Shown: positions 1 to 8,637 of the stretch, one piece after another | How positions within the stretch are numbered: position 1 is the first letter of the stretch | How the letters are laid out: every line of letters starts with the position of its first letter | Assembly: GCA_024343425.1 (NCBI GenBank) | Contig: BRLC01000014.1 | Coordinates: 124,001 to 188,000 of the forward strand | Length of the DNA: 64,000 nucleotides | DNA from: Rhizobiaceae bacterium MnEN-MB40S | Lineage (GTDB): Bacteria > Pseudomonadota > Alphaproteobacteria > Rhizobiales > Rhizobiaceae | Direction: 5' to 3' | Position numbers and translations under genes: made by a program | The notes under the pieces: model-generated | What the model saw: the letters and a program-made list of their open reading frames with translations, nothing else | Told to the model about the DNA's origin: nothing | The model's database searches: none

Positions 1-54
1 TCCGTCCATCCTCCAGTTGAAATGCTCAGGCGCGAACGAAGCCATCGATGTCAT
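1..54 (-). CDS. N-terminus of an unidentified CDS, runs off the window
   Basis: Only 18 codons are visible (MTSMASFAPEHFNWRMDG). The first ATG overlaps the TGA stop of the MarR gene in an ATGA arrangement, with an AAAGG element 4-5 bases upstream; an internal ATG three codons later is an alternative start. The overlap makes it the next gene of the same aromatic operon. Acyl-CoA synthetases often carry a phenylalanine-asparagine-tryptophan stretch near the N-terminus, and operons with this monooxygenase/reductase fusion usually encode an aromatic acid CoA ligase. A ligase is therefore the best guess, but it is inference from context and not proven by these few residues. Confidence 0.5.
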   Translation of the reverse strand, partial: MTSMASFAPEHFNWRMDG

Positions 55-527
55 ATGACCTTTCTCCCATTGATCGAAACATCCCCCAGCAGGGCAAGCA
101 GTCGGGCGGCGTCCTCGTCATCGAGCGAGCCCAGCATGGAATTGACCCAGCCTTCGTGAACCTCGGCCATCTCTGCGAAGGATTTCCGCCCGTCCTCGGT
201 CAATCGGACCTGCATGGCGCGCCGGTCTCCCTCGACCGGGATCCGCACGACCAGGCCGTCCTGAACCAGCCGCTCGATAATGCCGGTCACATTGCCGTTC
301 GACACCATCAGCGCCTCGGAGAGCTCGGACATCTTCATGCCCTCGCCCTTTCGATAGAGCGCAGCAAGCACGTCGAACCGCGGCAGGGTGGTGGCGAACT
401 CCACGCGCAATCGCTCGCGGATTTCGCTCTCGATGCGCCGCGACAGTTTCAGCAGACGGATCCAGATGCGCAGCCTCTGCTTTGCATCCAAATCCGCGAC
501 CGGCGCCGGTTCCAGTTCCAGGTTCAT
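51..527 (-). CDS. MarR family transcriptional regulator
   Basis: This 158-residue protein has the winged-helix layout of MarR regulators: an N-terminal dimerisation helix (IRLLKLSRRIESEIRERL), then RFDVLAALYR, the helix-turn-helix region (MKMSELSEALMVSNGNVTGI) and the wing (VRIPVEGDRRAMQVRLTEDG). The ATG at 527 overlaps the stop of the SDR gene (ATGA), so I prefer it over an upstream in-frame codon that would give 180 residues. Co-transcription with CoA-dependent aromatic genes suggests that it senses an aryl-CoA thioester, as BadR and CouR do; that role is inferred. A near-perfect AT-rich palindrome at 3660-3678, upstream of the first gene of this unit, is a candidate operator. Confidence 0.9.
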   Translation of the reverse strand: MNLELEPAPVADLDAKQRLRIWIRLLKLSRRIESEIRERLRVEFATTLPRFDVLAALYRKGEGMKMSELSEALMVSNGNVTGIIERLVQDGLVVRIPVEGDRRAMQVRLTEDGRKSFAEMAEVHEGWVNSMLGSLDDEDAARLLALLGDVSINGRKVI

Positions 528-1285
528 ATAGCGCCGCCGGACAATACGATGGCCTGACCGTTGACGGACTCGGAATTGGGACCGCAAAGCCACAAGACGG
601 TCTGCGCGACTTCAGCCGGCTGGATGAAGCGGCCCGACGCCGTGCCTTGCAGGATGGCGTTCGCCGCCTCTTCGCGGCTCATCCCGGTCTTCTCGCGTAT
701 ATTGGACAGCGTGCGCTCCAGCATCGGCGTTTGCGTATAGCCGGGACAGATGGCGTTGACCGTGATCCCCGACTTCGCAAGCTCGATCGACATCGACTTG
801 GTCAGGCCGACGACGCCATGCTTGGCGGCTGTGTAGGCCGCGGTATAGGCGGAGCCCCGCAGGCCAGCGATGGAAGCGATCGGGATCATGCGGCCCCAGC
901 CCTTCTCCTGCATGTCGGACAGCGCCGCCTTCAGTGTCAGGAACACGCCGGTCAGGTTGACATCGATCATCCGTTTCCAGGCGTCGAGGTCGAGCTTTGC
1001 GAATGAATGGCTTTCAGCCGCGCCCGCATTGGCGACGACGATGTCGGCGGGACCGGAATGGTCGCGCATCTTTGCGAAGGCGGCGTCGACGGACGCCGGA
1101 TCGGTGACATCGCATTCAACGGTGGAAATCAATGCGGTCTTTTCGGCGACCTCCGCCAACGCCTCCTTGCGACGTCCGCTGATCGTGACCTGCGCGCCTG
1201 CTTCAGCAAGCGCCAGGGCCACCGCCGCGCCGACGCCTGTTCCGCCGCCGGTCACCAATGCATGTTTTCCGGAAAGATCGCTCAT
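524..1285 (-). CDS. SDR family NAD(P)-dependent oxidoreductase, probable 3-hydroxyacyl-CoA dehydrogenase type
   Basis: The 253-residue protein is a classical short-chain dehydrogenase. The cofactor motif TGGGTGVG lies near residue 11, followed by the structural NAG motif (VVANAG), the catalytic serine in IASIAG and the YTAAK active-site tyrosine/lysine. The tail (LSGGAI) is typical of FabG-like members. I start at the ATG at 1285, two bases after the stop of the monooxygenase/reductase; longer in-frame readings run into that gene and are not plausible. In this neighbourhood it probably oxidises a hydroxyacyl-CoA formed from the reduced ring, in a beta-oxidation-like step. The substrate is inferred from context only. 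Confidence 0.9.
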   Translation of the reverse strand: MSDLSGKHALVTGGGTGVGAAVALALAEAGAQVTISGRRKEALAEVAEKTALISTVECDVTDPASVDAAFAKMRDHSGPADIVVANAGAAESHSFAKLDLDAWKRMIDVNLTGVFLTLKAALSDMQEKGWGRMIPIASIAGLRGSAYTAAYTAAKHGVVGLTKSMSIELAKSGITVNAICPGYTQTPMLERTLSNIREKTGMSREEAANAILQGTASGRFIQPAEVAQTVLWLCGPNSESVNGQAIVLSGGAI

Positions 1286-1287
1286 GG

Positions 1288-3573
1288 TCACACCTTCATC
1301 GTCAGGGTCTCGCCGCGCTCGGCAAGACGGGCCATCTGGTCGCGGCCGGCAAGATAGGGCGACGGCCACGCGGTTTCGCCATCCTTCAACGCGACGGCGG
1401 CATGCAGGGTCCAGTAGGGATCGGCCAGGTGCGGCCGGGCGAGACAGACAAGGTCCGCGCGACCAGCCATCAGGATCGAATTCACATGATCGGGTTCGTA
1501 GATGTTGCCGACAGCCATCGTCGCCATGCCGGCTTCGTTGCGGATGCGATCGGAAAACGGCGTCTGGAACATGCGGCCATAGACCGGTTTTGCGAGGATC
1601 GACGTCTGCCCTGCAGAGACGTCGCATATATCCACGCCGGCCTCGTCGAGCATGCGCGCGATCTCGACCGCCTCGTCAGGGGTGACGCCGCCTTCGCCGA
1701 CCCAGTCATTGGCGGAAATGCGGACGGAAATCGGCTTGCCTTCCGGCCAGACGGCGCGGATGGCGCGATACACTTCCAGCGGATAGCGCATGCGGTTTTC
1801 AAGGCTGCCGCCATAGTCGTCATCGCGCCGGTTGGTCAGCGGCGTAATGAAGGCCGACAGCAGATAGCCGTGGGCGGCGTGTATTTCCAGCATGTCGAAG
1901 CCGCACCGCTGCGCCATTTCGGCTGAGGCCACAAACTGGTCGCGCACCATGTCCATATCCGCCCGGCTCATCGGCTTCGGCGTCTGGTTGCGGTCGGACC
2001 AGGCGACGTCCGACGGCGCGAACAGGTCCCAGTTGCCGTCGAGCAACGGCGCGTCGATTTCCTCCCAGCCAAGCTGGGTCGAGCCCTTGGCGCCGGAATG
2101 GCCAAGCTGGACGCAGACCTTCGCATCGGTCTCGGCGTGCACGAAATCGACGATGCGCTTCCACATCGCTTCATGTTCCGGAGCATAGAGGCCGGGACAG
2201 CCGGGCGTGATGCGTCCCTCAGGACTGACGCAGGTCATCTCGGTATAGACAAGGCCCGCTCCGCCCTTGGCTCTTTCACCGTAATGGACCAGGTGCCAGT
2301 CTGTCGGGCAGCCGTCGACCGCCTTGTATTGCGCCATGGGCGAGACCACGACCCGGTTTTTAAGCGACAGGTCGCGCAGGCGATACGGCGCGAACATGGG
2401 CGCACGGTGACTGTTGCTGCCCGCCTGTTGCTGAAACCAGCCTTCTGCGCGACGCATCCATTCGGGATCGCGCATGCGCAGGTTCTCGTGGCTGATCCGC
2501 TGCGAGCGCGTCAGCAGCGAATAGTTGAACTGCACCGGATCGAGATGCAGGTAGCGCTCGACATTCTCGAACCATTCGGTGGAGTTGCGCGCCGCCGACT
2601 GGAGCCGCAACACTTCGACGCGACGCTCGTCCTCGTAGCGATCAAAGGCCATCTGCATCGACTGCTCGCTGTCGAGATAGCCGGCGAGCGCGATGGCGCT
2701 TTCCATGGCGAGCTTGCTGCCGGAACCGATCGAAAAATGAGCGGTCGCGGCGGCGTCGCCCAACAGCACGATGTTTTCGTGCGACCAGCGTTCGCACAGC
2801 ACGCGCGGGAAGTTGATCCAGGCCGAACCGCGCACATGATTGGCGTTCGACATGAGACCGTGGCCGTCGAGATAATCTGCAAAGATCCGCTCGCAAGCCG
2901 TGACGGACTCTTCCTTCGACATGGCGCCGAAACCGAATTTCTCCCAGGTCTCCTCGCGACACTCCACGATGAATGTCGCGGTGTCGTCATCGAACTGGTA
3001 GGCGTGCGCCCAGACCCAGCCATGCTCCGTTTCCTCGAAGATGAAGGTAAAGGCGTCGTCGAATTTCTGATGCGTGCCGAGCCAGACGAACTTGCATTCG
3101 CGAACGTCGATATCCGGTTTGAACGCGGCTTCGTAGCGGCTGCGCGTCTTCGAATTCAGCCCGTCCGACGCGACGACGAGGTCATAGTCGGCGGCAAGTT
3201 TTTCGATGTCGTCCACTTCCGTCTCGAAGCGCAGCTCGATGCCCAGTTCGCGCGCTCTGGCCTGCAGGATCAGAAGCAGTTGCTTGCGGCCGATGCCGCA
3301 GAAACCGTGACCGGTGGACAGTTCACGGACGCCGCGATAGTGGACGGCGATGTCGTCCCAATAAGCGAAATGCTTGCGGATCTCCGCCGCGCTAACGGCG
3401 TCATTGGCCTCAAGATTGTCGAGGGTCTCGTCGGAAAGAACAACGCCCCAGCCGAAGGTGTCGTCAGGACGGTTCCGCTCGATGACGACGATGTCGTGAC
3501 CGGGATCGCGCAGCTTCATGCTGATCGCGAAATACAGACCGCCCGGCCCTCCTCCAAGACATGCGATACGCAT
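1288..3573 (-). CDS. FAD monooxygenase / Old Yellow Enzyme fusion (2-aminobenzoyl-CoA monooxygenase/reductase or salicylyl-CoA 5-hydroxylase type)
   Basis: This 761-residue protein joins two flavoenzymes. Residues 1-390 are a class A flavin monooxygenase: FAD motif GGGPGG at the N-terminus, VVASDG in the middle and the [16 protein letters not shown] region. Residues 395-761 are an Old Yellow Enzyme-type FMN reductase ([51 protein letters not shown]). The same architecture is known from 2-aminobenzoyl-CoA monooxygenase/reductase, which hydroxylates and then reduces an aryl-CoA ring aerobically, and from proteins annotated as bifunctional salicylyl-CoA 5-hydroxylases. Which aryl-CoA is used cannot be read from the sequence. 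The ATG at 3573 is preceded by GGGGAAGG and begins directly before the FAD fold. Confidence 0.93.
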   Translation of the reverse strand: MRIACLGGGPGGLYFAISMKLRDPGHDIVVIERNRPDDTFGWGVVLSDETLDNLEANDAVSAAEIRKHFAYWDDIAVHYRGVRELSTGHGFCGIGRKQLLLILQARARELGIELRFETEVDDIEKLAADYDLVVASDGLNSKTRSRYEAAFKPDIDVRECKFVWLGTHQKFDDAFTFIFEETEHGWVWAHAYQFDDDTATFIVECREETWEKFGFGAMSKEESVTACERIFADYLDGHGLMSNANHVRGSAWINFPRVLCERWSHENIVLLGDAAATAHFSIGSGSKLAMESAIALAGYLDSEQSMQMAFDRYEDERRVEVLRLQSAARNSTEWFENVERYLHLDPVQFNYSLLTRSQRISHENLRMRDPEWMRRAEGWFQQQAGSNSHRAPMFAPYRLRDLSLKNRVVVSPMAQYKAVDGCPTDWHLVHYGERAKGGAGLVYTEMTCVSPEGRITPGCPGLYAPEHEAMWKRIVDFVHAETDAKVCVQLGHSGAKGSTQLGWEEIDAPLLDGNWDLFAPSDVAWSDRNQTPKPMSRADMDMVRDQFVASAEMAQRCGFDMLEIHAAHGYLLSAFITPLTNRRDDDYGGSLENRMRYPLEVYRAIRAVWPEGKPISVRISANDWVGEGGVTPDEAVEIARMLDEAGVDICDVSAGQTSILAKPVYGRMFQTPFSDRIRNEAGMATMAVGNIYEPDHVNSILMAGRADLVCLARPHLADPYWTLHAAVALKDGETAWPSPYLAGRDQMARLAERGETLTMKV

Positions 3574-3659
3574 TGAGCCCTTCCCCGTGTGTTCGGCTGC
3601 TCCCGTGGGACAGCTCTTGTCCACCCAAGACAGGCTGCCACCGATCCAAATTTATTTCA

Positions 3660-3678
3660 AGCTTAAAATTTTTAGGCT
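3660..3678. promoter_or_regulatory. 19-bp near-perfect AT-rich palindrome, candidate MarR operator
   Basis: The sequence AGCTTAAAATTTTTAGGCT is self-complementary except for one pair and the central base. It lies 87 bases upstream of the monooxygenase/reductase start, between it and the ornithine cyclodeaminase family gene. MarR proteins typically bind AT-rich palindromes of this size, and a MarR gene is the third gene downstream. The assignment is inference; the symmetry is directly visible. Confidence 0.5.
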
Positions 3679-3710
3679 GCGTGAAATGACGGCGCACACG
3701 AGGCGCTGCG

Positions 3711-4703
3711 TCAGAGCGTTACTTTTGAACCAATGCCGTCGGAAAGAGCCTGCTCGTAAATCCAGGCGGCGGCTGCAAGATCCTGCGCGACGATTCCGAG
3801 CGATCTGTAGAGCGTGATTTCGCTTTCGGTGCGCCTGCCCTCGACCTTTCCGGAAAGGACTTCTCCGATCTCGCCGCGAATATGATCTTCTCCGATCAGT
3901 CCCTTCTCGATCGCCTCCATCACTTCGCCCGCCGCCGTCAGGGTCGAATCCCGATAGTCCACGAACAGCGCGGAGCGGGCGACGAGTTCCGGATGGATTT
4001 CGCGCATGGAAGGGATGGACGAACCGACAATATTGAGATGCGTCGACGTCTTGACCCAGTCTGTCGCGATGAAAGGCTCCGCCGACGCGGTGACCGTGCA
4101 GACCACATCGGCTTCGCCAATCGCCCTTTCGAAATCGGAACCCGGAACGAATGAGGCGTTCGCATGCCTCAGACTGGCGCGATGGGCGAGCGCTTCGGCC
4201 TTGCCGAAATCGCGACCGGCGATGTGCACGACGTCAAATTCGCGGACGGCCAGCATGGCGTCGATATGGTGGTCGGCCTGCTCGCCCGTTCCGATAATCG
4301 CCAGGACCGAGACCTTTTCTCTCGCCAGGGCTTGGGTGGCGACAGCACTCGCCGCCGCGGTGCGCACGGCGGTCAGGAGGTCAGCGTTCATCATGGCGAC
4401 CGCGCCGCCATACTCGCTGTCAAACAGCACCATGGCGCCCTGGTGAGAGGAATATCCGTATTTGGGATTTTCGGGATAAAGACTGAGCATCTTCATTCCG
4501 AAATACCGCTTGCCGCCTTCGCTCTCCGTCAGCATCGCCCCCGGCATGACGCCCATCCTGTTTGGAGCGCCGACATCGATCGTAAACCGGCGAGGAATGT
4601 TCACTTTGCCGTCGGAGACATCGATCATGACCTTTTGGACCACGTCGATCGCTGTCTTCATTGAAAACAGCTTGTCCACGTCCTCATTCGACAGAACTAT
4701 CAT
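3711..4703 (-). CDS. Ornithine cyclodeaminase / mu-crystallin family protein
   Basis: The 330-residue protein has the family layout: an N-terminal dimerisation half (MIVLSNEDVDKLFSMKTAID, IPRRFTIDV, GVMPGAM), the YFGMKML and TAVRTAAASAVAT segments around the active site, and a Rossmann half with AIIGTGEQADHHIDAM. Members include ornithine cyclodeaminase, alanine dehydrogenase, ketimine reductase and imine reductases, so the reaction is not fixed. The start at 4703 overlaps the alpha/beta hydrolase stop (ATGA). It is the last gene of the TRAP operon. Coupling to an amine/amino-acid oxidase upstream fits reduction or cyclisation of an imine-type intermediate, which is inference. Confidence 0.9.
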   Translation of the reverse strand: MIVLSNEDVDKLFSMKTAIDVVQKVMIDVSDGKVNIPRRFTIDVGAPNRMGVMPGAMLTESEGGKRYFGMKMLSLYPENPKYGYSSHQGAMVLFDSEYGGAVAMMNADLLTAVRTAAASAVATQALAREKVSVLAIIGTGEQADHHIDAMLAVREFDVVHIAGRDFGKAEALAHRASLRHANASFVPGSDFERAIGEADVVCTVTASAEPFIATDWVKTSTHLNIVGSSIPSMREIHPELVARSALFVDYRDSTLTAAGEVMEAIEKGLIGEDHIRGEIGEVLSGKVEGRRTESEITLYRSLGIVAQDLAAAAWIYEQALSDGIGSKVTL

Positions 4704-5554
4704 CGTTCGCGCATCTCGCCCTTGCCCCAAACGGCCCCGTCCTCGATGAGACCCAGCCGTTCCTCCAGCAGGGCGGTGTAGTCCGCCGGACGCACAACAT
4801 ATGGGAAATGACCGCCGTGGAGAAAACGATAGGATACAGCAGGTCCGGCGAATGCGCGAACCCCGTCGCGAATGGGCGGCGGAATAAGCGGATCGTCATC
4901 CGCTTCAATCGTGCAGATGCGATCGGCGGGCAATTCGGAGCGCGGCAGAGGCGGCGCATACTTGATCGCCATGAGACGCGACCTCAGATTGGGCTCGGGA
5001 ATACCACCGTTGACGTCTTCCATCAGCATGCCGATCAGGGGGGCGAGCGACGGATCGGCCTCGACCGATTTGGACATGCCGTCCGAGAAACCCTTGCGGA
5101 TGAGTTCGATCGGCGTATTGGCGAGATCAAGCGCATAGGGCGGGGCCTGAACGGCGAATTCCGTCGACGACAATGTGTTGGCGGCAAAAATGCTCTCGCA
5201 ACGCTGCGGCCTGGTCGCCGCGAAATATTGCACGAAATAGCCGCCAAGGGAGGAGCCGAGAATATGCGCGCTGGCGAAGCCCGCATTGTCCATGAGGGTC
5301 TCGAGATCGGACGACCATTCCTCGATATCGTGACTGTCGGGATAGGTGAGCGCCAGGATTTGCACCCGATCTTTCAAGGCTTCGATCTGCTGCCAGAAAA
5401 TCTCCGCCTTGCCGAGCGTGCCCGGAATGAGAACAAGCGCCGGACCGCTGTCTCCAACCCTTATGGCGCCCCACCGGCGCGGCCCGAACGTTGTCTGCTC
5501 AACCGGGTTCGCTGCAAGAAAGGCGTTGCGGGATTCGATGAAAGGATTGGTCAT
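4700..5554 (-). CDS. Alpha/beta hydrolase
   Basis: The 284-residue protein has the alpha/beta hydrolase fold: an oxyanion-strand segment LVLIPGTLG, nucleophile elbow LGSSLGGYFVQ, a likely acid loop (IEADDDPLIPPP) and the catalytic histidine in LHGGHFPYV. The GSSLGG elbow recalls the maspardin/SPG21-like group, but I cannot assign a substrate. Both ends overlap neighbours by ATGA, so translation is probably coupled to the MlrC-like gene before it and the cyclodeaminase family gene after it. It presumably hydrolyses an ester, amide or lactone intermediate of the pathway served by the TRAP transporter. Confidence 0.88.
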   Translation of the reverse strand: MTNPFIESRNAFLAANPVEQTTFGPRRWGAIRVGDSGPALVLIPGTLGKAEIFWQQIEALKDRVQILALTYPDSHDIEEWSSDLETLMDNAGFASAHILGSSLGGYFVQYFAATRPQRCESIFAANTLSSTEFAVQAPPYALDLANTPIELIRKGFSDGMSKSVEADPSLAPLIGMLMEDVNGGIPEPNLRSRLMAIKYAPPLPRSELPADRICTIEADDDPLIPPPIRDGVRAFAGPAVSYRFLHGGHFPYVVRPADYTALLEERLGLIEDGAVWGKGEMRER

Positions 5555-7002
5555 AGTTCGAGATCCTCGACAACCGGCCAGTAATTGCGTTCCCTTTTCG
5601 TATAGGGAATGATTGTGAAATCAGGCGTAATTGAACCGGGCGTTGCAACATAGATAACCTCAGACGCGATCGGCGAAAACCCTGCGTAGAAATGCTGCGA
5701 TGATTTCACCACAACCATGTGACAGGCCGCGAGGTCGACGCCCATAGCCGTGAAGGCTTCCGGATGGAAAGTCTGGGTGCGAATATCATTGACGATGAGA
5801 TCGACACCATTGCTCCTGAGCCAAACGGCATTGCCGATGGGCGACGGCGTGGGTCCAAAACGCTGCTGGACATCGTCGCGGATCGCCATGACCTTCGCCC
5901 TGATGTCCACGGGATCGCCCGACATCGGGCTGCATTTGCCGCCTAGCCGGAGATCCAGTTCGGCGCCCACGCCCGCTTCCCGGCATATGCGCACGACGAT
6001 CGGATCCCAGAACAGGCCCATGGCGACGTCCGTCAGACCGCGACGAATGACTTCCGCCAGCATGAACGTCGCGTCGCTGGAGGCGCCGCCGCCCGGATTG
6101 TCCGCGGTGTCCGCAAGCACCACCGGTCCTTTGAGCTTCTGCGCCTGGTCGAGCGCCTCATGCAGATCGGGGTAGTCCCGCTTGAGCTCCCACCGCATGT
6201 CGAAGAGTTTGCGGCCGAATGTCTCGGCCGTGCGCTGCGCCAGCCCCGCATTCCCGTCTGTGATGGCGACCATGCGCGTTCCGACGCGCGGACTGTCGCC
6301 CCACGGAAACCCGTGGGCGAGCGACAGAGACAGGACGCCGTCCTTGCCTTCCGCCGCCTTCATCGCGTCGACGAATCCGCGCATGGGTTCGCGCGGCGTG
6401 TGATAGGCGCCGATCATGCGGCAATCGAAATCCGCCATGACCGGTTTCGTGGCGCCTTCAGCCGCTGAAACAGCGAGCGCGAAAAGCTCTTCGGCGCGCT
6501 CCGGGATGTCCGTATGGGGATATTCCTTGAAGCAGACGAGGAGATTGGCGTTTTCCAGCATTGCCTCCGTCAGGTGACAATGCGGGTCGAGTTCGGCGCC
6601 GATGATGGTCTTCTCGCCGCAAATCTGGCGCGCGCGCGTGATGATGTCGCCCTCGCAATCATCATAACCGTCGGCGATCATCGCGCCGTGCATGCCGAAC
6701 AGGACGACATCGACCTCGCCCGCATCCTTCAGGTTCTGCAGCAATTCATCCCGCAATTCCTCATAGACCGGCTTGACGGTCGGCCCGCCCGGCTGGGCGT
6801 AGGCGTAGAGGCCTTCTATCACTTCGTGACCTGCGGCCTCCGCCATGCGACGCCAGATGTGAAGCGGCGCGCTGAACGGCTCGGCCTGTTTCGCCGTCGC
6901 GTCGCCATGGGCGATCATGCCTTCTTCGAAACTGATCATTCCTGTGGGCAGAGGCGCAAAGGAGTTGGTCTCCGTTGCAATGCCTCCAATGAATACTTTC
7001 AT
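5551..7002 (-). CDS. MlrC-type M81 family metallohydrolase
   Basis: At 483 residues this matches the MlrC/DUF1485 family, named after microcystinase C. It opens with the typical KVFIGGIATETNSFAP and carries LFGMHGAM, the likely metal-binding segment GAELDPHCHLT, KEYPHTDIPER, and, in the C-terminal half, VLADTADNPGGGASSD. Most relatives are soil and marine enzymes in catabolic operons that do not act on microcystin, so the name should not be taken as substrate evidence. The ATG at 7002 has an AGGAG 8 bases upstream. Its position downstream of a TRAP transporter and upstream of an alpha/beta hydrolase supports hydrolysis of an imported amide-like compound. Confidence 0.92.
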   Translation of the reverse strand: MKVFIGGIATETNSFAPLPTGMISFEEGMIAHGDATAKQAEPFSAPLHIWRRMAEAAGHEVIEGLYAYAQPGGPTVKPVYEELRDELLQNLKDAGEVDVVLFGMHGAMIADGYDDCEGDIITRARQICGEKTIIGAELDPHCHLTEAMLENANLLVCFKEYPHTDIPERAEELFALAVSAAEGATKPVMADFDCRMIGAYHTPREPMRGFVDAMKAAEGKDGVLSLSLAHGFPWGDSPRVGTRMVAITDGNAGLAQRTAETFGRKLFDMRWELKRDYPDLHEALDQAQKLKGPVVLADTADNPGGGASSDATFMLAEVIRRGLTDVAMGLFWDPIVVRICREAGVGAELDLRLGGKCSPMSGDPVDIRAKVMAIRDDVQQRFGPTPSPIGNAVWLRSNGVDLIVNDIRTQTFHPEAFTAMGVDLAACHMVVVKSSQHFYAGFSPIASEVIYVATPGSITPDFTIIPYTKRERNYWPVVEDLEL

Positions 7003-7068
7003 GCTGGCTGCTCCTGAATGCGCAGATGGGATGAGCGAGGTGTCTCTCGCTTCAGATGGACAGGTGTT

Positions 7069-7596
7069 TCACTCGCCTGCCGCGGAAATCCGGCTAAGGC
7101 GCGTGAGAACATCGGCGATCACGTGAATCACGATAAAGGCGAACGCTATGGGGATGGCCGCGGTGAAAAACACCATCGGCACGCCCAGCATCTCGGCTTC
7201 CCGGCCGAGCGTGCGCGCCAGAAACCCCTTTGCGATATTCATGCCGCGACCGAAGAAGGAATAGTATAGGATCGGCGCAACGAAGATGAAAACGCCAGCG
7301 GCGCGAACCAGAGCGAGGGCGAAGCCACGCCCGCCATCGCGTTTGACCATGTCGGGAAACAGCGTCGGATCCTGTTTCAAGCGAAACGCCGCTGACGCGC
7401 CGAGAAGGCCGGCCCAGACCATTGCATAGCGGGCCGTTTCCTCGGTCCAGATCGGCGGGGCGTCGAAAATGTACCGGGCGATCACCTGGAACCCCGCAGA
7501 GGCGACCATGACGACAATCGCCAGAGCCGCCCCAATCAGGGCAACGCCATTCAATGTCGACGATATCCTGTCGACGATTTCCGCCGCTGAGCGCAT
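7069..7596 (-). CDS. TRAP transporter small permease (DctQ)
   Basis: The 175-residue protein shows the four-helix pattern of DctQ subunits: a hydrophobic helix near residues 18-38, the conserved RYIFDAPPIWTEETARYAMVW segment around residue 40, then two further helices in the C-terminal half (LVRAAGVFIFVAPILYYSFF and VPMVFFTAAIPIAFAFIVIH). It is the third TRAP gene here, after the large permease and the binding protein. The order M-P-Q is less usual than P-Q-M. All three subunits face the same way in one operon and together should form a sodium- or proton-coupled importer. Confidence 0.92.
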   Translation of the reverse strand: MRSAAEIVDRISSTLNGVALIGAALAIVVMVASAGFQVIARYIFDAPPIWTEETARYAMVWAGLLGASAAFRLKQDPTLFPDMVKRDGGRGFALALVRAAGVFIFVAPILYYSFFGRGMNIAKGFLARTLGREAEMLGVPMVFFTAAIPIAFAFIVIHVIADVLTRLSRISAAGE

Positions 7597-7616
7597 CGCC
7601 CGGTTCCCGACTGTGC

Positions 7617-8597
7617 TTACTTCGTCTTTGCTTTGACCCAGGCGTCGATCTGCTCGGCCGTGAGCTGGCCTTTCTTGTAGACCGCTTCCGACGCCTTGAT
7701 GAATTCATCGCGGGCTTCATCGCTGAGTTCCACGACTTCAACGCCGGCTTCGCGCAGCTTTCCGAGAATGCCGGAACGGCCGCTCAGCCAATCGCGGTTG
7801 GCCTTGTCGGCGGCCTTGACGGCATCATCGACGGTCGCGCGCTCTTCATCGGTGAGGCCTTCGTACCAGTCTTCCGATGCAATCACGATGCGAACCGATT
7901 GCGAGATATTGGCGTCGGTGAAGTGCTTGATGAAGTCCGTGTGGCCAAACATCAGCGGCACGAAGGGCGGATTGAGGTAGCCGTCGGCGACTCCCGTCTG
8001 AAGGGCGTTCGGCACCTCGGCCCAGCTGACGACGGTTCCCGTCGATCCCCAGGATTCGAACAGGTCGATCTGGGTTTCGTCGAGCGCGCGCATGCGCAGG
8101 TCTCCGAGATCGGCCATCGTGTTGACCGGATGCTTGGTGTTGAAGATGCCGGTGCCGACGCCGACGCTGTCGACAGCCAGAACCCTGACGCCCTTCGGCG
8201 TGGTGCCCTCGTTGATCTTCGCCAGCATGCCGCCGTCGTAAAGCGCGGTGTCGACTTGGGCCATATCAGTGAAGAAGTAAGGCAGATAAAGACCGAAAAT
8301 CAGGCTATCGAGCCCGCCGGCCGACTTGACCGGCGCCATCGCGACCTCGACAAGCCCCTGCGAGACCTGATCAAGCAGTTCGTCATCGCCGCCAAGCGCG
8401 CCGCGCTGATATTCTTCAGCTTCCATACCGTGTTCGTTGAGATATTTCACGAACGTATTGGCCCAGACATAGCTGCCGGACTGTTCCAGATCGGGCGGGC
8501 TGTCCAGCGCCACCTTGACCGTATCCGCAGCCATTGCCTGACCGACCGTCAAGGCCAGCCCGAACAGGGCCGACGTTGCGAGAGATGCATATTTCAT
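7617..8597 (-). CDS. TRAP transporter substrate-binding protein (DctP)
   Basis: The 326-residue precursor begins with a signal peptide (hydrophobic SALFGLALTVG, cleavage likely after AMA). The mature part has the DctP pattern: YVWANTFVKYLNE, RGALGGDDELLDQVSQGLVEVAM, DLGDLRMRALDE and WAEVPNALQTGVADGYLNPP. Two in-frame ATGs are possible; I use 8597 because AGGAG then sits 7 bases upstream, whereas the ATG at 8603 directly abuts it. Binding proteins of this group capture carboxylate-containing solutes; the arginine in LRMRALDE is the expected carboxylate ligand. The solute is unknown. Confidence 0.92.
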   Translation of the reverse strand: MKYASLATSALFGLALTVGQAMAADTVKVALDSPPDLEQSGSYVWANTFVKYLNEHGMEAEEYQRGALGGDDELLDQVSQGLVEVAMAPVKSAGGLDSLIFGLYLPYFFTDMAQVDTALYDGGMLAKINEGTTPKGVRVLAVDSVGVGTGIFNTKHPVNTMADLGDLRMRALDETQIDLFESWGSTGTVVSWAEVPNALQTGVADGYLNPPFVPLMFGHTDFIKHFTDANISQSVRIVIASEDWYEGLTDEERATVDDAVKAADKANRDWLSGRSGILGKLREAGVEVVELSDEARDEFIKASEAVYKKGQLTAEQIDAWVKAKTK

Positions 8598-8624
8598 TTC
8601 CATTCTCCTATGTTTTGACAGACT

Positions 8625-8637
8625 CGCCCTTCGGGCG
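8625..8637 (-). terminator. Small intercistronic hairpin between dctM and dctP
   Basis: CGCCC and GGGCG flank a 3-base loop directly after the dctM stop and before the dctP ribosome site. There is no U-tract, so it is more likely an mRNA-stabilising or processing hairpin than a true terminator. Such hairpins are often found next to binding-protein genes. Confidence 0.35.

Noticed and set aside
2098..3576. Long plus-strand open frame (492 codons) opposite the monooxygenase/reductase
   Set aside because: It mirrors codon bias of the real gene, has no recognisable protein content and no ribosome site; high-GC genes commonly leave such antisense frames.
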